Origin: Sphingobium sp.
Lineage (GTDB): Bacteria > Pseudomonadota > Alphaproteobacteria > Sphingomonadales > Sphingomonadaceae
Direction: 5' to 3'
NCBI GenBank assembly: GCA_020051025.1
Contig: JAGVJS010000419.1
Location: forward strand, 1 to 14,612
DNA: 14,612 bases
Shown in pieces: positions 5,806-12,734 of the stretch. The notes under the pieces are model-generated. The model was given only the letters and a program-made list of their open reading frames with translations, was not told where the DNA came from and ran no database searches. Positions within the stretch are counted from its first letter, which is position 1. Each line of letters opens with the position of its first letter. Both the position numbers and the translations under genes were made by a program.

Positions 5806-7721
5806 CGCATCGCGCTCCACGGTTTGCTCAGCAAGACGGCGCAGTTGATGATGCCGACCAATGAGTAGGTCTGGGGATAGTTCCCCCACAATTCCCCGCT
5901 ATTGGGGTCGATATCTTCGGACAGCAGGCCGGCGGCGGTGCGCCGCGACAGCATTTCCTCGAACAGGTCACGCGCTTCCTCGGTGCGGCCGGTCCGGTGC
6001 AGCGCTTCGATCAGCCAGAATGTGCAGACGTTGAACGCCGTCACCGGCTCGCCGAAATCGTCCGGCGCGCTGTAGCGCAGCATGTCATTACCCCGGCGCA
6101 GGTCCGCCTCCAGCGCGGCGAGCGTGCCGACGAATTTCGGATCGTCGGCGGTCAGGAAGCGCAGGTCCAGCAGTTGGAGCAGCGATGCGTCGCGGGCGTC
6201 ATCCTCGAAATTGGCGGATATGGCCTGACTGTCCTCCCGCCATGCGGCTTCCAGGATGCGCGCCTTCATCGTTTCGGCGCGGTTTTCCCAATGGGCGGCG
6301 CGCAGCGGCAGGTCCATCGCGGTCGCTGCATGGGCGAGGCGATCGCAGGCGGCCCAGCACATCACCGCGCTATAGCTGTGGACATGGGCGCGGGTGCGCA
6401 GTTCCCACAGGCCCGCGTCCGGCTGATCATACACCGCCCAGGCGCGTTCGCCCACGGCCTCCAGCGCTTCGAAATCGGCATGGCCGGCCATGCGCAGCAG
6501 TCGCTGGTCGATAAAGCCCTGCACGGAGGACAGCACGATCTGGCCATAGGCGTCATGCTGTATTTGTTCATAGGCGGCATTGCCCACGCGCACCGGTCCC
6601 ATGCCGCGATAGCCCGGCAGGCTTTCCGCCTCCCACTCCGTCAGCGTCGCATTGCCGCGCACGTCGTAGAGCGGCTGGATATGCCCGCCCTTCGCGCCAT
6701 CGACGATATTGCGCAGGTAGACGAGATAGGATTCCAGCACGTCCAGCGCGCCGAGCCGGTTCAGCGCCTCGACGGTATAATAAGCGTCGCGCACCCAGCA
6801 GTAGCGATAGTCCCAGTTGCGGCCGCTGTCGGCATGTTCGGGAATGGAGGTGGTGAGCGCCGCGACGATCGCGCCGGTTTCCTCATGCTGGCACAGTTTG
6901 AGCGTAATGGCGGAGCGGATCACGGCCTCCTGCCATTCGGCAGGAATGGCCAGCCCCCGGACCCACAACTGCCATTCGTTGATCGTGTCGTCCAGCATCC
7001 GCTCGATCGCCGGGCGCAGCGCGTCGGAAAAGCCCTCGTCCGGTCCCATGAAGAAATGGGCATCCTGCTCCAGCCGGAACCAGCTTTCCTGACTGATCAG
7101 GCCGATGGGCGCATTGGTCGATACGCGCATCGCCATGTAGGACAGGACGATGCGGATATGGTTGGACCCATAGCTGATCGGCACCTTCTCGCCGTTCCAG
7201 TTGGTCGTCGGGCGGAATTTTACGCGGATGCGGGGGGAGCCGGCCACCGGGCGCACGATGCGGATGAAGGACACCGGACGGTACATCCGGCCCTTGTGCC
7301 GGTGGCGGGGGCAGAAATCGAAAATCTCGATCGCATTGCCCTGGCCATCGCTCTGGCGCGTGACCAGGATCGGCGTGTTGCGGACATAATGTTGTTCGAC
7401 CGCGACGCAATTTTCCAGCTCTATGGCCCAGAAACCGCGCGATTGCGGATCGTCCCATCCCTTGTCGTCCAGCAGTGCGGAAAAGACCGGGTCGCCGTCC
7501 ACGCGCGGGACACAGGCCCACACCATGCGGCCCATGCGGTCGATCAGCGCGGATGCCTGACAATTGCCGATAGGCCAGAGGTCGAGATTGCGCTCGGCAC
7601 CGGCCAGGATGGATTCGCTTGCTGCTTGGATCGCTCTGCCCCCAATTTGTTGGTCACGGCAAAGGGGCTTCGGAAATCTATCCGCTGGCCCCCTCAGACA
7701 GATAATGCCTGACGGCGGCAA
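5802..7721 (-). CDS. GH15 family glucoamylase/trehalase-like glycoside hydrolase
   Basis: A 639-aa enzyme of the glucoamylase-type (alpha/alpha)6-barrel family. Its N-terminal beta-sandwich (about 45-260) starts LDLWPIGNCQASALID. The catalytic barrel shows NWDYRYCWVRDAYYTVEAL (302-320), WEAESLPGYRGMGPVRVGN (363-381), GLWELR with the likely acid Glu440, and LLSEDIDPNSGELWGNYPQTYS with the likely base Glu602. Related enzymes hydrolyse trehalose, glucoamylose or dextrin; next to otsA and otsB, a trehalase or alpha-glucosidase role is plausible but not proven. No signal peptide is seen, so it should be cytoplasmic. The start is uncertain: the only usual start codon ahead of LDLWPIGNC is a TTG at 7721, which overlaps otsB by 44 bp and leaves an untypical N-terminal extension of about 45 residues. 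The 3' end overlaps otsA as ATGA. Confidence 0.93.
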   Translation of the reverse strand: MPPSGIICLRGPADRFPKPLCRDQQIGGRAIQAASESILAGAERNLDLWPIGNCQASALIDRMGRMVWACVPRVDGDPVFSALLDDKGWDDPQSRGFWAIELENCVAVEQHYVRNTPILVTRQSDGQGNAIEIFDFCPRHRHKGRMYRPVSFIRIVRPVAGSPRIRVKFRPTTNWNGEKVPISYGSNHIRIVLSYMAMRVSTNAPIGLISQESWFRLEQDAHFFMGPDEGFSDALRPAIERMLDDTINEWQLWVRGLAIPAEWQEAVIRSAITLKLCQHEETGAIVAALTTSIPEHADSGRNWDYRYCWVRDAYYTVEALNRLGALDVLESYLVYLRNIVDGAKGGHIQPLYDVRGNATLTEWEAESLPGYRGMGPVRVGNAAYEQIQHDAYGQIVLSSVQGFIDQRLLRMAGHADFEALEAVGERAWAVYDQPDAGLWELRTRAHVHSYSAVMCWAACDRLAHAATAMDLPLRAAHWENRAETMKARILEAAWREDSQAISANFEDDARDASLLQLLDLRFLTADDPKFVGTLAALEADLRRGNDMLRYSAPDDFGEPVTAFNVCTFWLIEALHRTGRTEEARDLFEEMLSRRTAAGLLSEDIDPNSGELWGNYPQTYSLVGIINCAVLLSKPWSAMR

Positions 7722-8436
7722 CCTGTTCCAAAAAGAATGAGGCTAATGTCGGGCGGGGCGTTCCGACCAATATGCCGGCGCCGCCCAATGCGGTGGCGGC
7801 GGCAAAGCCTTCCTCATCAGTCACATCGTCGCCGATGAAGACCGGCACGCCGCCCGCCATGGGTGCGTCCTGCATCAGGGCGGTCAAGGCGCTGCCCTTG
7901 TCCGCGCCGCCGGGGCGCAGTTCATACAGCATCTTGCCATGTTGTAGTGCCAGCCCATGGTCGCGTGCCAGCAGATCGGCGAGCGCGCCCGCAGCCTCGC
8001 CCCATTGGGGCGCGCCACGGAAATGCAGGCCCACGCTGATCGACTTGCGTTCGACCAGCAGGCCCGGTTTGTCATCGGCAAAGGCGTGGAAGGCGGCCTC
8101 CACCGCGTCGATCGCAGGCAGGCGGGGCGGGGCTTTTACGTCTTCGCCGGGATACGCGAACTCCAGTCCATGCGTCCCCGACAGCAGGAAGTCACCAAAA
8201 CCAAATGCGCGCAGCGTCACGATCGACCGGCCGCTGACGATCGCCAGCCGCCCGTCCAGCCGGTCGCGCAGGCGCGCCAGCATGAAGAGCAGGTCGTCGT
8301 CCACATGGACCGCATCGGGCGTGTCGGCCAGCGGCACCAATGTCCCGTCGAAATCGAGGAACAATGCCGCGCCGTGCAGCAGGGTAGCGGGTGGGGTAGG
8401 AAGGGCGGATTGGGGGGCGGGGGCGGATTCGAGCAC
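7678..8436 (-). CDS. otsB: Trehalose-6-phosphate phosphatase
   Basis: OtsB removes phosphate from trehalose-6-phosphate, the second step of the OtsA/OtsB route. The 252-aa product has all four HAD-superfamily motifs: LFLDFDGTL with nucleophile Asp28 and Asp30, IVSGR (66-70), GADKGSAL with Lys180, and FIGDDVTDEEG (200-210). It also has the cap-domain region GTHGLEF...RKSISVGLHFR characteristic of trehalose phosphatases. The start is GTG at 8436, the first available start in frame; about 20 residues precede the first strand, and no clear ribosome binding site is seen, so the true start may differ slightly. It is followed by the GH15 gene with a 44-bp overlap and preceded, 75 bp upstream, by a small gene on the same strand. 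Confidence 0.95.
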   Translation of the reverse strand: MLESAPAPQSALPTPPATLLHGAALFLDFDGTLVPLADTPDAVHVDDDLLFMLARLRDRLDGRLAIVSGRSIVTLRAFGFGDFLLSGTHGLEFAYPGEDVKAPPRLPAIDAVEAAFHAFADDKPGLLVERKSISVGLHFRGAPQWGEAAGALADLLARDHGLALQHGKMLYELRPGGADKGSALTALMQDAPMAGGVPVFIGDDVTDEEGFAAATALGGAGILVGTPRPTLASFFLEQVAAVRHYLSEGASG

Positions 8437-8511
8437 GGTCGCAAAGGTGGCGTCCCCGGCTCAAACCGCAACCCCCGATATGGTGCAAGGGTGGATTTTC
8501 CATGCCGCCCG

Positions 8512-8670
8512 TCAGTTTCGGCAGCGTCGTTCCTCGACCCAGGGGGCCGACCATTGGATGGCGTGCAGGACACAAAAGGCTTGCATGATCCGGGCAACCA
8601 GCCGGTCGATATACTTGTTGATCTGCTCGCGGCCGTCATTCCACAGCCGGTCGTCATATTCGTCACGCAT
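8512..8670 (-). CDS. Small 52-aa protein of unknown function leading the trehalose operon
   Basis: A short gene with a good ribosome binding site: AAAGGA ends 7 nt before the ATG at 8670. The product starts MRDEYDDRLWNDGREQINKY, a highly charged amphipathic N-terminal part, followed by IDRLVARIMQAFCVLHAIQWSAPW, which looks like a second helix with a hydrophobic face, and a basic tail. There is no membrane segment or signal peptide. The residue pattern (Asp-Tyr-Asp, Arg-Leu-Trp-Asn, Ala-Pro-Trp) looks selected rather than random, and I have an impression of similar small hypothetical proteins in sphingomonads, which I cannot verify here. It lies 75 bp upstream of otsB and would be the first gene of the operon, facing the divergent LysR gene. 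Function unknown. Confidence 0.7.
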   Translation of the reverse strand: MRDEYDDRLWNDGREQINKYIDRLVARIMQAFCVLHAIQWSAPWVEERRCRN

Positions 8671-8773
8671 GATGCCGTCCTTTCTGAGGCGGGAGGCGGA
8701 CCTGAGCCTGTGTCCGCGCTGTTGCTTCTGCCCGATCGCTACTGTTCTCGCCAACAAAAGGCTGGACGTCATA

Positions 8774-8790
8774 GATAAGCTCAGCTTATC
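8774..8790. promoter_or_regulatory. Perfect 7-3-7 palindrome, candidate LysR-type operator
   Basis: GATAAGC-TCA-GCTTATC lies 10 bp upstream of the LysR-family gene's ATG, within the 129-bp gap shared with the divergent small gene of the trehalose operon. It contains the T-N11-A core of LysR-type boxes (ATAAGC-TCA-GCTTAT), and such regulators usually bind between themselves and a divergent target. So close to the start codon, it would fit autorepression. Binding is inferred. Confidence 0.55.
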
Positions 8791-8799
8791 AGATAGCTC

Positions 8800-9720
8800 A
8801 TGTTGACCCTGCCGCCCCTGTCCGCCATTCGCGTGTTCGAGGCCGCCGCGCGGCTGGAGAATTTTACCGTCGCCGCGCAGGAACTGGGCATGACCCAGGC
8901 GGCGGTCAGTTATCAGGTGAAGCTATTGGAGGAGCGGCTGGGCATCAGCCTGTTCCAGCGCGTCGGGCGCAAGGTGGCGTTGACCGACAAAGGGCGGGAG
9001 ATCGCGCCGATCCTGACCCGCGCCTTCGACCAGATGCGCGCCGGTTTCGCCGCGCTGACGCAGGATCATGCGGCGGTGCTGACGATCAGTTGCACCAACA
9101 GCTTCGCCCATCTCTGGCTGGCACCTCGGATCGGCGCGTTCCAGATGCGCCACCCGCATCTGGCCGTGCGTATCCAGGCGGAGGATGCCGTGTTAGACTT
9201 GGCCCGCGATGGCGTGGACCTCGCCATTCGCGGCGGCAAGGGTGACTGGCCGGGGCTGGAGGCAAAACTGCTGACCCATAATCGGCTAGTGCCCATGTGC
9301 AGTCCCGGCTGGCTGGACCGGCATGGCCCGATTGCAGACGCCCATGCGCTTCACGCCCTGCCGCGCCTGTCGCCGGATGATATGTGGTGGCATGAATGGT
9401 TCGCGGCAATGGCGGTGGAGGCCGATCCGGCGATCAACCCGCCGGGTATCGCGCTCGACAGTCAGGTGATGGAGGGGCGCGCCGCCATTGCCGGGCAGGG
9501 CATCGCCATCCTCAACCATTTTCTGTGGAAGGTGGAGGCGGAGGCTGGCCTGCTTGTGGAAGCGCTCCCTTCCTATGTCCGAGAGATCGCCAGCTACTGG
9601 ATCGTCTACCCGCCCCACGCCCGCAACACCCCCAAGGTGAAGGCCTTTCGCGACTGGATCACCGCAGAATTCGCAGCCGAAATCGCCGCCGACCCGGACG
9701 GGCGCTACTTGCCGCGCTGA
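8800..9720 (+). CDS. LysR-family transcriptional regulator (GcvA-like)
   Basis: A 306-aa regulator. The N-terminal winged helix-turn-helix (about 1-62) shows LPPLSAIRVFEAAARLENFTVAAQELGMTQAAVSYQVKLLEERLG, the form seen in the GcvA/AmpR branch. A C-terminal periplasmic-binding-protein-like effector domain (about 90-300) includes DLARDGVDLAIRGGKGDWPGL and QGIAILNHFLWKVE, also typical of that branch. The ATG at 8800 is the family start (MLTLPPLSAIR). No glycine-cleavage or beta-lactamase gene is adjacent, so the GcvA name describes only the subfamily. The divergent neighbour is the trehalose operon, a natural candidate target together with autoregulation through the palindrome just upstream. The 3' end contains the -35 box of the ccdAB promoter. 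Confidence 0.93.
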   Translation: MLTLPPLSAIRVFEAAARLENFTVAAQELGMTQAAVSYQVKLLEERLGISLFQRVGRKVALTDKGREIAPILTRAFDQMRAGFAALTQDHAAVLTISCTNSFAHLWLAPRIGAFQMRHPHLAVRIQAEDAVLDLARDGVDLAIRGGKGDWPGLEAKLLTHNRLVPMCSPGWLDRHGPIADAHALHALPRLSPDDMWWHEWFAAMAVEADPAINPPGIALDSQVMEGRAAIAGQGIAILNHFLWKVEAEAGLLVEALPSYVREIASYWIVYPPHARNTPKVKAFRDWITAEFAAEIAADPDGRYLPR

Positions 9721-9737
9721 AGCGCCGTGCGTATATT
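9709..9737 (+). promoter_or_regulatory. Sigma-70-type promoter of the ccdAB-like operon
   Basis: TTGCCG (9709-9714) and TATATT (9732-9737) are separated by exactly 17 bp, the best-formed promoter in the window. The -35 box lies inside the last codons of the LysR gene. Transcription would begin near 9744, which leaves the ATGs at 9764 and 9767 as better placed antitoxin starts than the one at 9752. Confidence 0.65.
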
Positions 9738-9753
9738 CATGCGCATGATGAAT
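9735..9753. promoter_or_regulatory. Candidate autoregulatory operator of ccdAB
   Basis: ATTCAT (9735-9740) and ATGAAT (9748-9753) form an inverted repeat around GCGCATG, with an inner palindrome CATGCGCATG (9739-9747 region). It overlaps the -10 box and likely transcription start, where the CcdA-CcdB complex of known systems represses its own promoter. Binding is inferred from position and symmetry. Confidence 0.5.
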
Positions 9754-9766
9754 GCGGGATTCGATG

Positions 9767-10009
9767 ATGACCAGGCATGAGCGAGTGACTGCGCGCAAGG
9801 CGACCAACCTGTCGCTGGACGCTGATCTTGTGGCCGATGCCAAAGAGTTGGGCATCAACCTGTCGCGCGCCTGCGAAGAGGCGCTACGCAAGGAAATTGC
9901 GGCGGAGCGGGGGCGGCGCTGGCAGGAGGAGAATAAGGAAGCGATCGCGGCCTGGAATGTTTGGGCCGAAAATAATGAGTTGCCGCTCGACAAATATCGG
10001 CAGTTTTGA
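9767..10009 (+). CDS. ccdA: CcdA-family antitoxin (type II toxin-antitoxin)
   Basis: An 80-aa protein in two parts. The N-terminal ribbon-helix-helix DNA-binding part runs ARKATNLSLDADLVADAKELGINLSRACEEALRKEI. The C-terminal toxin-binding tail, WQEENKEAIAAWNVWAENNELPLDKYRQF, closely follows the CcdA pattern 'W..EN..AI..YN..VE..G.PL..YR.F'. CcdA neutralises CcdB and, with it, represses the operon. In-frame ATGs occur at 9752, 9764 and 9767; I prefer 9767 because GGGA lies 7 nt upstream and the promoter predicts a transcript start near 9744. The stop TGA overlaps the ccdB start as TGATG, a one-base overlap typical of coupled antitoxin-toxin genes. Its position on the chromosome next to parC is notable. 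Confidence 0.9.
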   Translation: MTRHERVTARKATNLSLDADLVADAKELGINLSRACEEALRKEIAAERGRRWQEENKEAIAAWNVWAENNELPLDKYRQF

Positions 10010-10305
10010 TGGCTCGGTTCGGCGTATATCGTCTGCCGGATGGTAGCTTCGTACTCGACTGCCAAAGCGATTATGTCGATCATCTGGGAACCCGGCTGGT
10101 GGTCCCGTTATTGCAGCCAGCCGCTATGCCCGCCGCCTTGCCCGCACTGCACCCTTGTTTTGATATAGATGGAGAGCGCCTGATGATGGCCACGCACCTT
10201 GCCGGCGCTGTGCATTCGCGGCTGTTGAAAAATCCCGTCACGATGCTGCATCATCATCATGACGCCATCATGCGTGCAATCGACATCCTGCTGACCGGCT
10301 TCTGA
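10009..10305 (+). CDS. ccdB: CcdB-family gyrase-poison toxin
   Basis: A 98-aa protein with the CcdB layout: first strand [19 protein letters not shown], then [32 protein letters not shown] and a C-terminal helix [16 protein letters not shown]-plasmid CcdB (101 aa) traps DNA gyrase on cleaved DNA by binding GyrA. Its last three residues, Trp-Gly-Ile, are important for toxicity; here they are Thr-Gly-Phe, a variation I recall in chromosomal homologues but which leaves activity open. A run of four histidines (HHHH) precedes the last helix. The ATG at 10009 is preferred to a TTG just upstream because it overlaps the antitoxin stop. parC follows after 52 bp in the same direction with no terminator between. 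Confidence 0.88.
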   Translation: MARFGVYRLPDGSFVLDCQSDYVDHLGTRLVVPLLQPAAMPAALPALHPCFDIDGERLMMATHLAGAVHSRLLKNPVTMLHHHHDAIMRAIDILLTGF

Positions 10306-10357
10306 TCCCGCGCAATTCCCGTTTCCGTTCACCTTCCGTCCTGCTAAGCCGTCCGCA

Positions 10358-12646
10358 ATGACCGACTATCGCGACCCGTTCGACGCCATCAAGGATCACC
10401 CGTTCGACGATGCGCTCCAGCAGCGCTATCTCGTCTATGCGCTCTCGACCATCACGGCGCGATCGCTGCCGGATCTGCGTGATGGACTGAAGCCGGTGCA
10501 TCGGCGCCTGCTCTGGGCGATGCGCCTGCTACGGATGGAGCCGGGCGGCGCGAACCCGGACGTGCTGGTCGCCAATCCGGCGCGCAATACCACCAGTTAC
10601 AAGAAATGCGCCCGCGTCGTCGGCGACGTCATTGGTAAATATCACCCGCATGGCGACGCGTCGGTCTATGACGCCATGGTGCGTCTGGCGCAGGACTTTT
10701 CGCTGCGCACCCCGCTGGTCGACGGGCAGGGCAATTTCGGCAATATCGACGGCGATAATGCGGCGGCGATGCGTTACACCGAAGCGCGCCTGACGCAGGC
10801 CGCCGCCGACCTGATGTCCGGTCTGGACGAAGGCACGGTCGATTTCCGCCCCACCTATAATGGCGAGGATGAGGAGCCGGAGGTTTTCCCCGGCCTCTTC
10901 CCCAATCTGCTCGCCAATGGCGCCAGCGGTATCGCGGTCGGCATGGCAACCAGCATCCCGCCGCATAATGTCAGCGAATTGATCGACGCCGCTGGCCTGC
11001 TGATCGACAATCCCGATGCCGATCATGCCGCGCTGATGCAGATCGTCCGCGGACCGGACTTTCCGACCGGCGGCGTGCTGGTCGATAATGCCGCGATCAT
11101 TTCCGAAGCCTATGCCACCGGGCGCGGCGCGTTTCGCACCCGTGCGCGCTGGCACAAGGAAGAGGGCGGACGCGGCACCTGGATCGCGGTCGTCACGCAA
11201 ATCCCTTATCAGGTGCAGAAATCCAAGCTGATCGAGCAGATTGCGGCGCTGATCAACGATCGGAAACTGCCGATCCTGGCCGATGTGCGGGATGAGAGCG
11301 ACGCGGAAATCCGCATCGTCATCGAACCGCGCGCCCGCACCGTCGATCCGCAGATGCTGATGGACAGCCTGTTCCGGCTGACCGACCTGGAAAACCGCTT
11401 TCCGCTCAATCTCAACGTGCTGGATTCCACCCGGACGCCGCGCGTGCTGGGTTTGAAGCCGCTGCTGATCGAATGGTTGAAGCATCAGATCGACGTGCTG
11501 GTCCGCCGCGCCCAGCATCGGCTGGACAAGATCGCCGCGCGGCTCGAACTGCTCGACGGCTATATCATCGCCTATCTCAACCTCGACCGGGTGATCGAGA
11601 TCATCCGCACCGAGGATGAGCCCAAAGAGGTGATGATGGCTGAATTCAGCCTGACCGATCGTCAGGCCGAAGCGATCCTCAACATGCGACTCCGCTCGCT
11701 GCGCAAGCTGGAGGAGATGGAGTTGCGGCGCGAACATGCCGATCTGGTCAAGGAAAAGGACGAACTGGAGAAGCTGGTCGAAAGCCCGGTCCTGCAACGC
11801 AAGCGCCTCAAGAAGGATCTGGCGGCGCTGCGCAAGCGCTATGGTCCCGAAACCGACCTCGGCCGCCGCCGCACTTTGGTGGAGGAGGCCGCTCCCGCGC
11901 GCGAAATCCCGCTGGAAGCGATGATCGAGCGCGAGCCGATCACCGTCATCCTGTCCGAGCGCGGCTGGATTCGCGCGATGAGCGGCCATCGCGACCTGGC
12001 CGCCGCCGACACGCTCAAGTTCAAGGAAGGCGATGGCCCGCAATTCGCCTTCCATGCCTATACCACGGACAAGCTGCTGATGGCGACGGCGACCGGCCGC
12101 ATCTATACGCTGGCGTCGGACAAGCTGCCGGGCGGCCGTGGTTTCGGTGATCCGGTGCGCTCGCTGGTCGACATGGACAATGAAGGCGCGATCATCGCCT
12201 TCATGCCGGCGCGGACCGGGGCGGAACTGTTGCTGGCTTCGTCCGACGGACGGGGCTTCGTCGCGGCGGTGGCGGACCTGATGGCCGAAACCCGCAAGGG
12301 CAAGCAGGTGGTGAATGTCCGCGCCGGCGCGAAGCTGAGCGTCATTCGCCAGATCCCGGCAGAGGCGGACAGCGTTGCGGTGATCGGGGAGAACCGCAAG
12401 CTGCTTGTCTTTGCCCTTACCGAAATGCCGAAAATGGCACGCGGGCAGGGGGTTCAGATGCAGCGCTATCGCGATGGCGGCCTGTCCGACGCGATCGCCT
12501 TCAAACTGGCCGATGGCCTCAGCTGGGCGATGGGCGGCGAGTCGGGCCGGACCCGCACGGAAAGCGACATGATGCCGTGGAAGGTCGCCCGCGGGGCGGC
12601 CGGGCGTATGCCGCCGACGGGTTTCCCGCGCGACAATCGCTTCTGA
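10358..12646 (+). CDS. parC: DNA topoisomerase IV subunit A
   Basis: ParC is the DNA-breaking subunit of topoisomerase IV, which with ParE unlinks daughter chromosomes. The 762-aa protein has the catalytic Tyr140 in [10 protein letters not shown], the winged-helix and tower region, a coiled-coil neck (about 430-500, [24 protein letters not shown]) and a shortened beta-propeller C-terminal domain. It is ParC and not GyrA because it lacks the GyrA-box QRRGGKG, has only a degenerate repeat ([10 protein letters not shown]), and matches the usual ParC length. The segment before [14 protein letters not shown] holds about 20 extra residues ([21 protein letters not shown]) compared with E. coli ParC. 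The E. coli quinolone-contact Ser80 and Glu84 correspond to Ala101 and Asp105 here. The ATG at 10358 has no strong ribosome binding site. No terminator separates it from ccdB. Confidence 0.95.
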   Translation: MTDYRDPFDAIKDHPFDDALQQRYLVYALSTITARSLPDLRDGLKPVHRRLLWAMRLLRMEPGGANPDVLVANPARNTTSYKKCARVVGDVIGKYHPHGDASVYDAMVRLAQDFSLRTPLVDGQGNFGNIDGDNAAAMRYTEARLTQAAADLMSGLDEGTVDFRPTYNGEDEEPEVFPGLFPNLLANGASGIAVGMATSIPPHNVSELIDAAGLLIDNPDADHAALMQIVRGPDFPTGGVLVDNAAIISEAYATGRGAFRTRARWHKEEGGRGTWIAVVTQIPYQVQKSKLIEQIAALINDRKLPILADVRDESDAEIRIVIEPRARTVDPQMLMDSLFRLTDLENRFPLNLNVLDSTRTPRVLGLKPLLIEWLKHQIDVLVRRAQHRLDKIAARLELLDGYIIAYLNLDRVIEIIRTEDEPKEVMMAEFSLTDRQAEAILNMRLRSLRKLEEMELRREHADLVKEKDELEKLVESPVLQRKRLKKDLAALRKRYGPETDLGRRRTLVEEAAPAREIPLEAMIEREPITVILSERGWIRAMSGHRDLAAADTLKFKEGDGPQFAFHAYTTDKLLMATATGRIYTLASDKLPGGRGFGDPVRSLVDMDNEGAIIAFMPARTGAELLLASSDGRGFVAAVADLMAETRKGKQVVNVRAGAKLSVIRQIPAEADSVAVIGENRKLLVFALTEMPKMARGQGVQMQRYRDGGLSDAIAFKLADGLSWAMGGESGRTRTESDMMPWKVARGAAGRMPPTGFPRDNRF

Positions 12647-12734
12647 TTGCAGCTTTTTATCCTTTGGTCTGATTTTCACCGGATTGGCGCTTAACGTTTC
12701 CCGAAAATTTACTCCTTCTGGATACAGCGGGGGT

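Noticed and set aside
5997..7712. 571-aa open frame on the plus strand
   Set aside because: It lies wholly antisense to the well-supported GH15 gene, has no family motifs, and its composition (His/Arg/Gly/Ala-rich) is that of a GC-rich shadow frame.
8437..8511. EcfG-type (GGAAC...GTT) stress promoter before otsB
   Set aside because: GGAAA near the end of the small gene does not match GGAAC and lacks a properly spaced -10 partner.
10358..12646. gyrA as an alternative name for the topoisomerase gene
   Set aside because: The GyrA-box is missing, the C-terminal domain is short and degenerate, and the length fits ParC.
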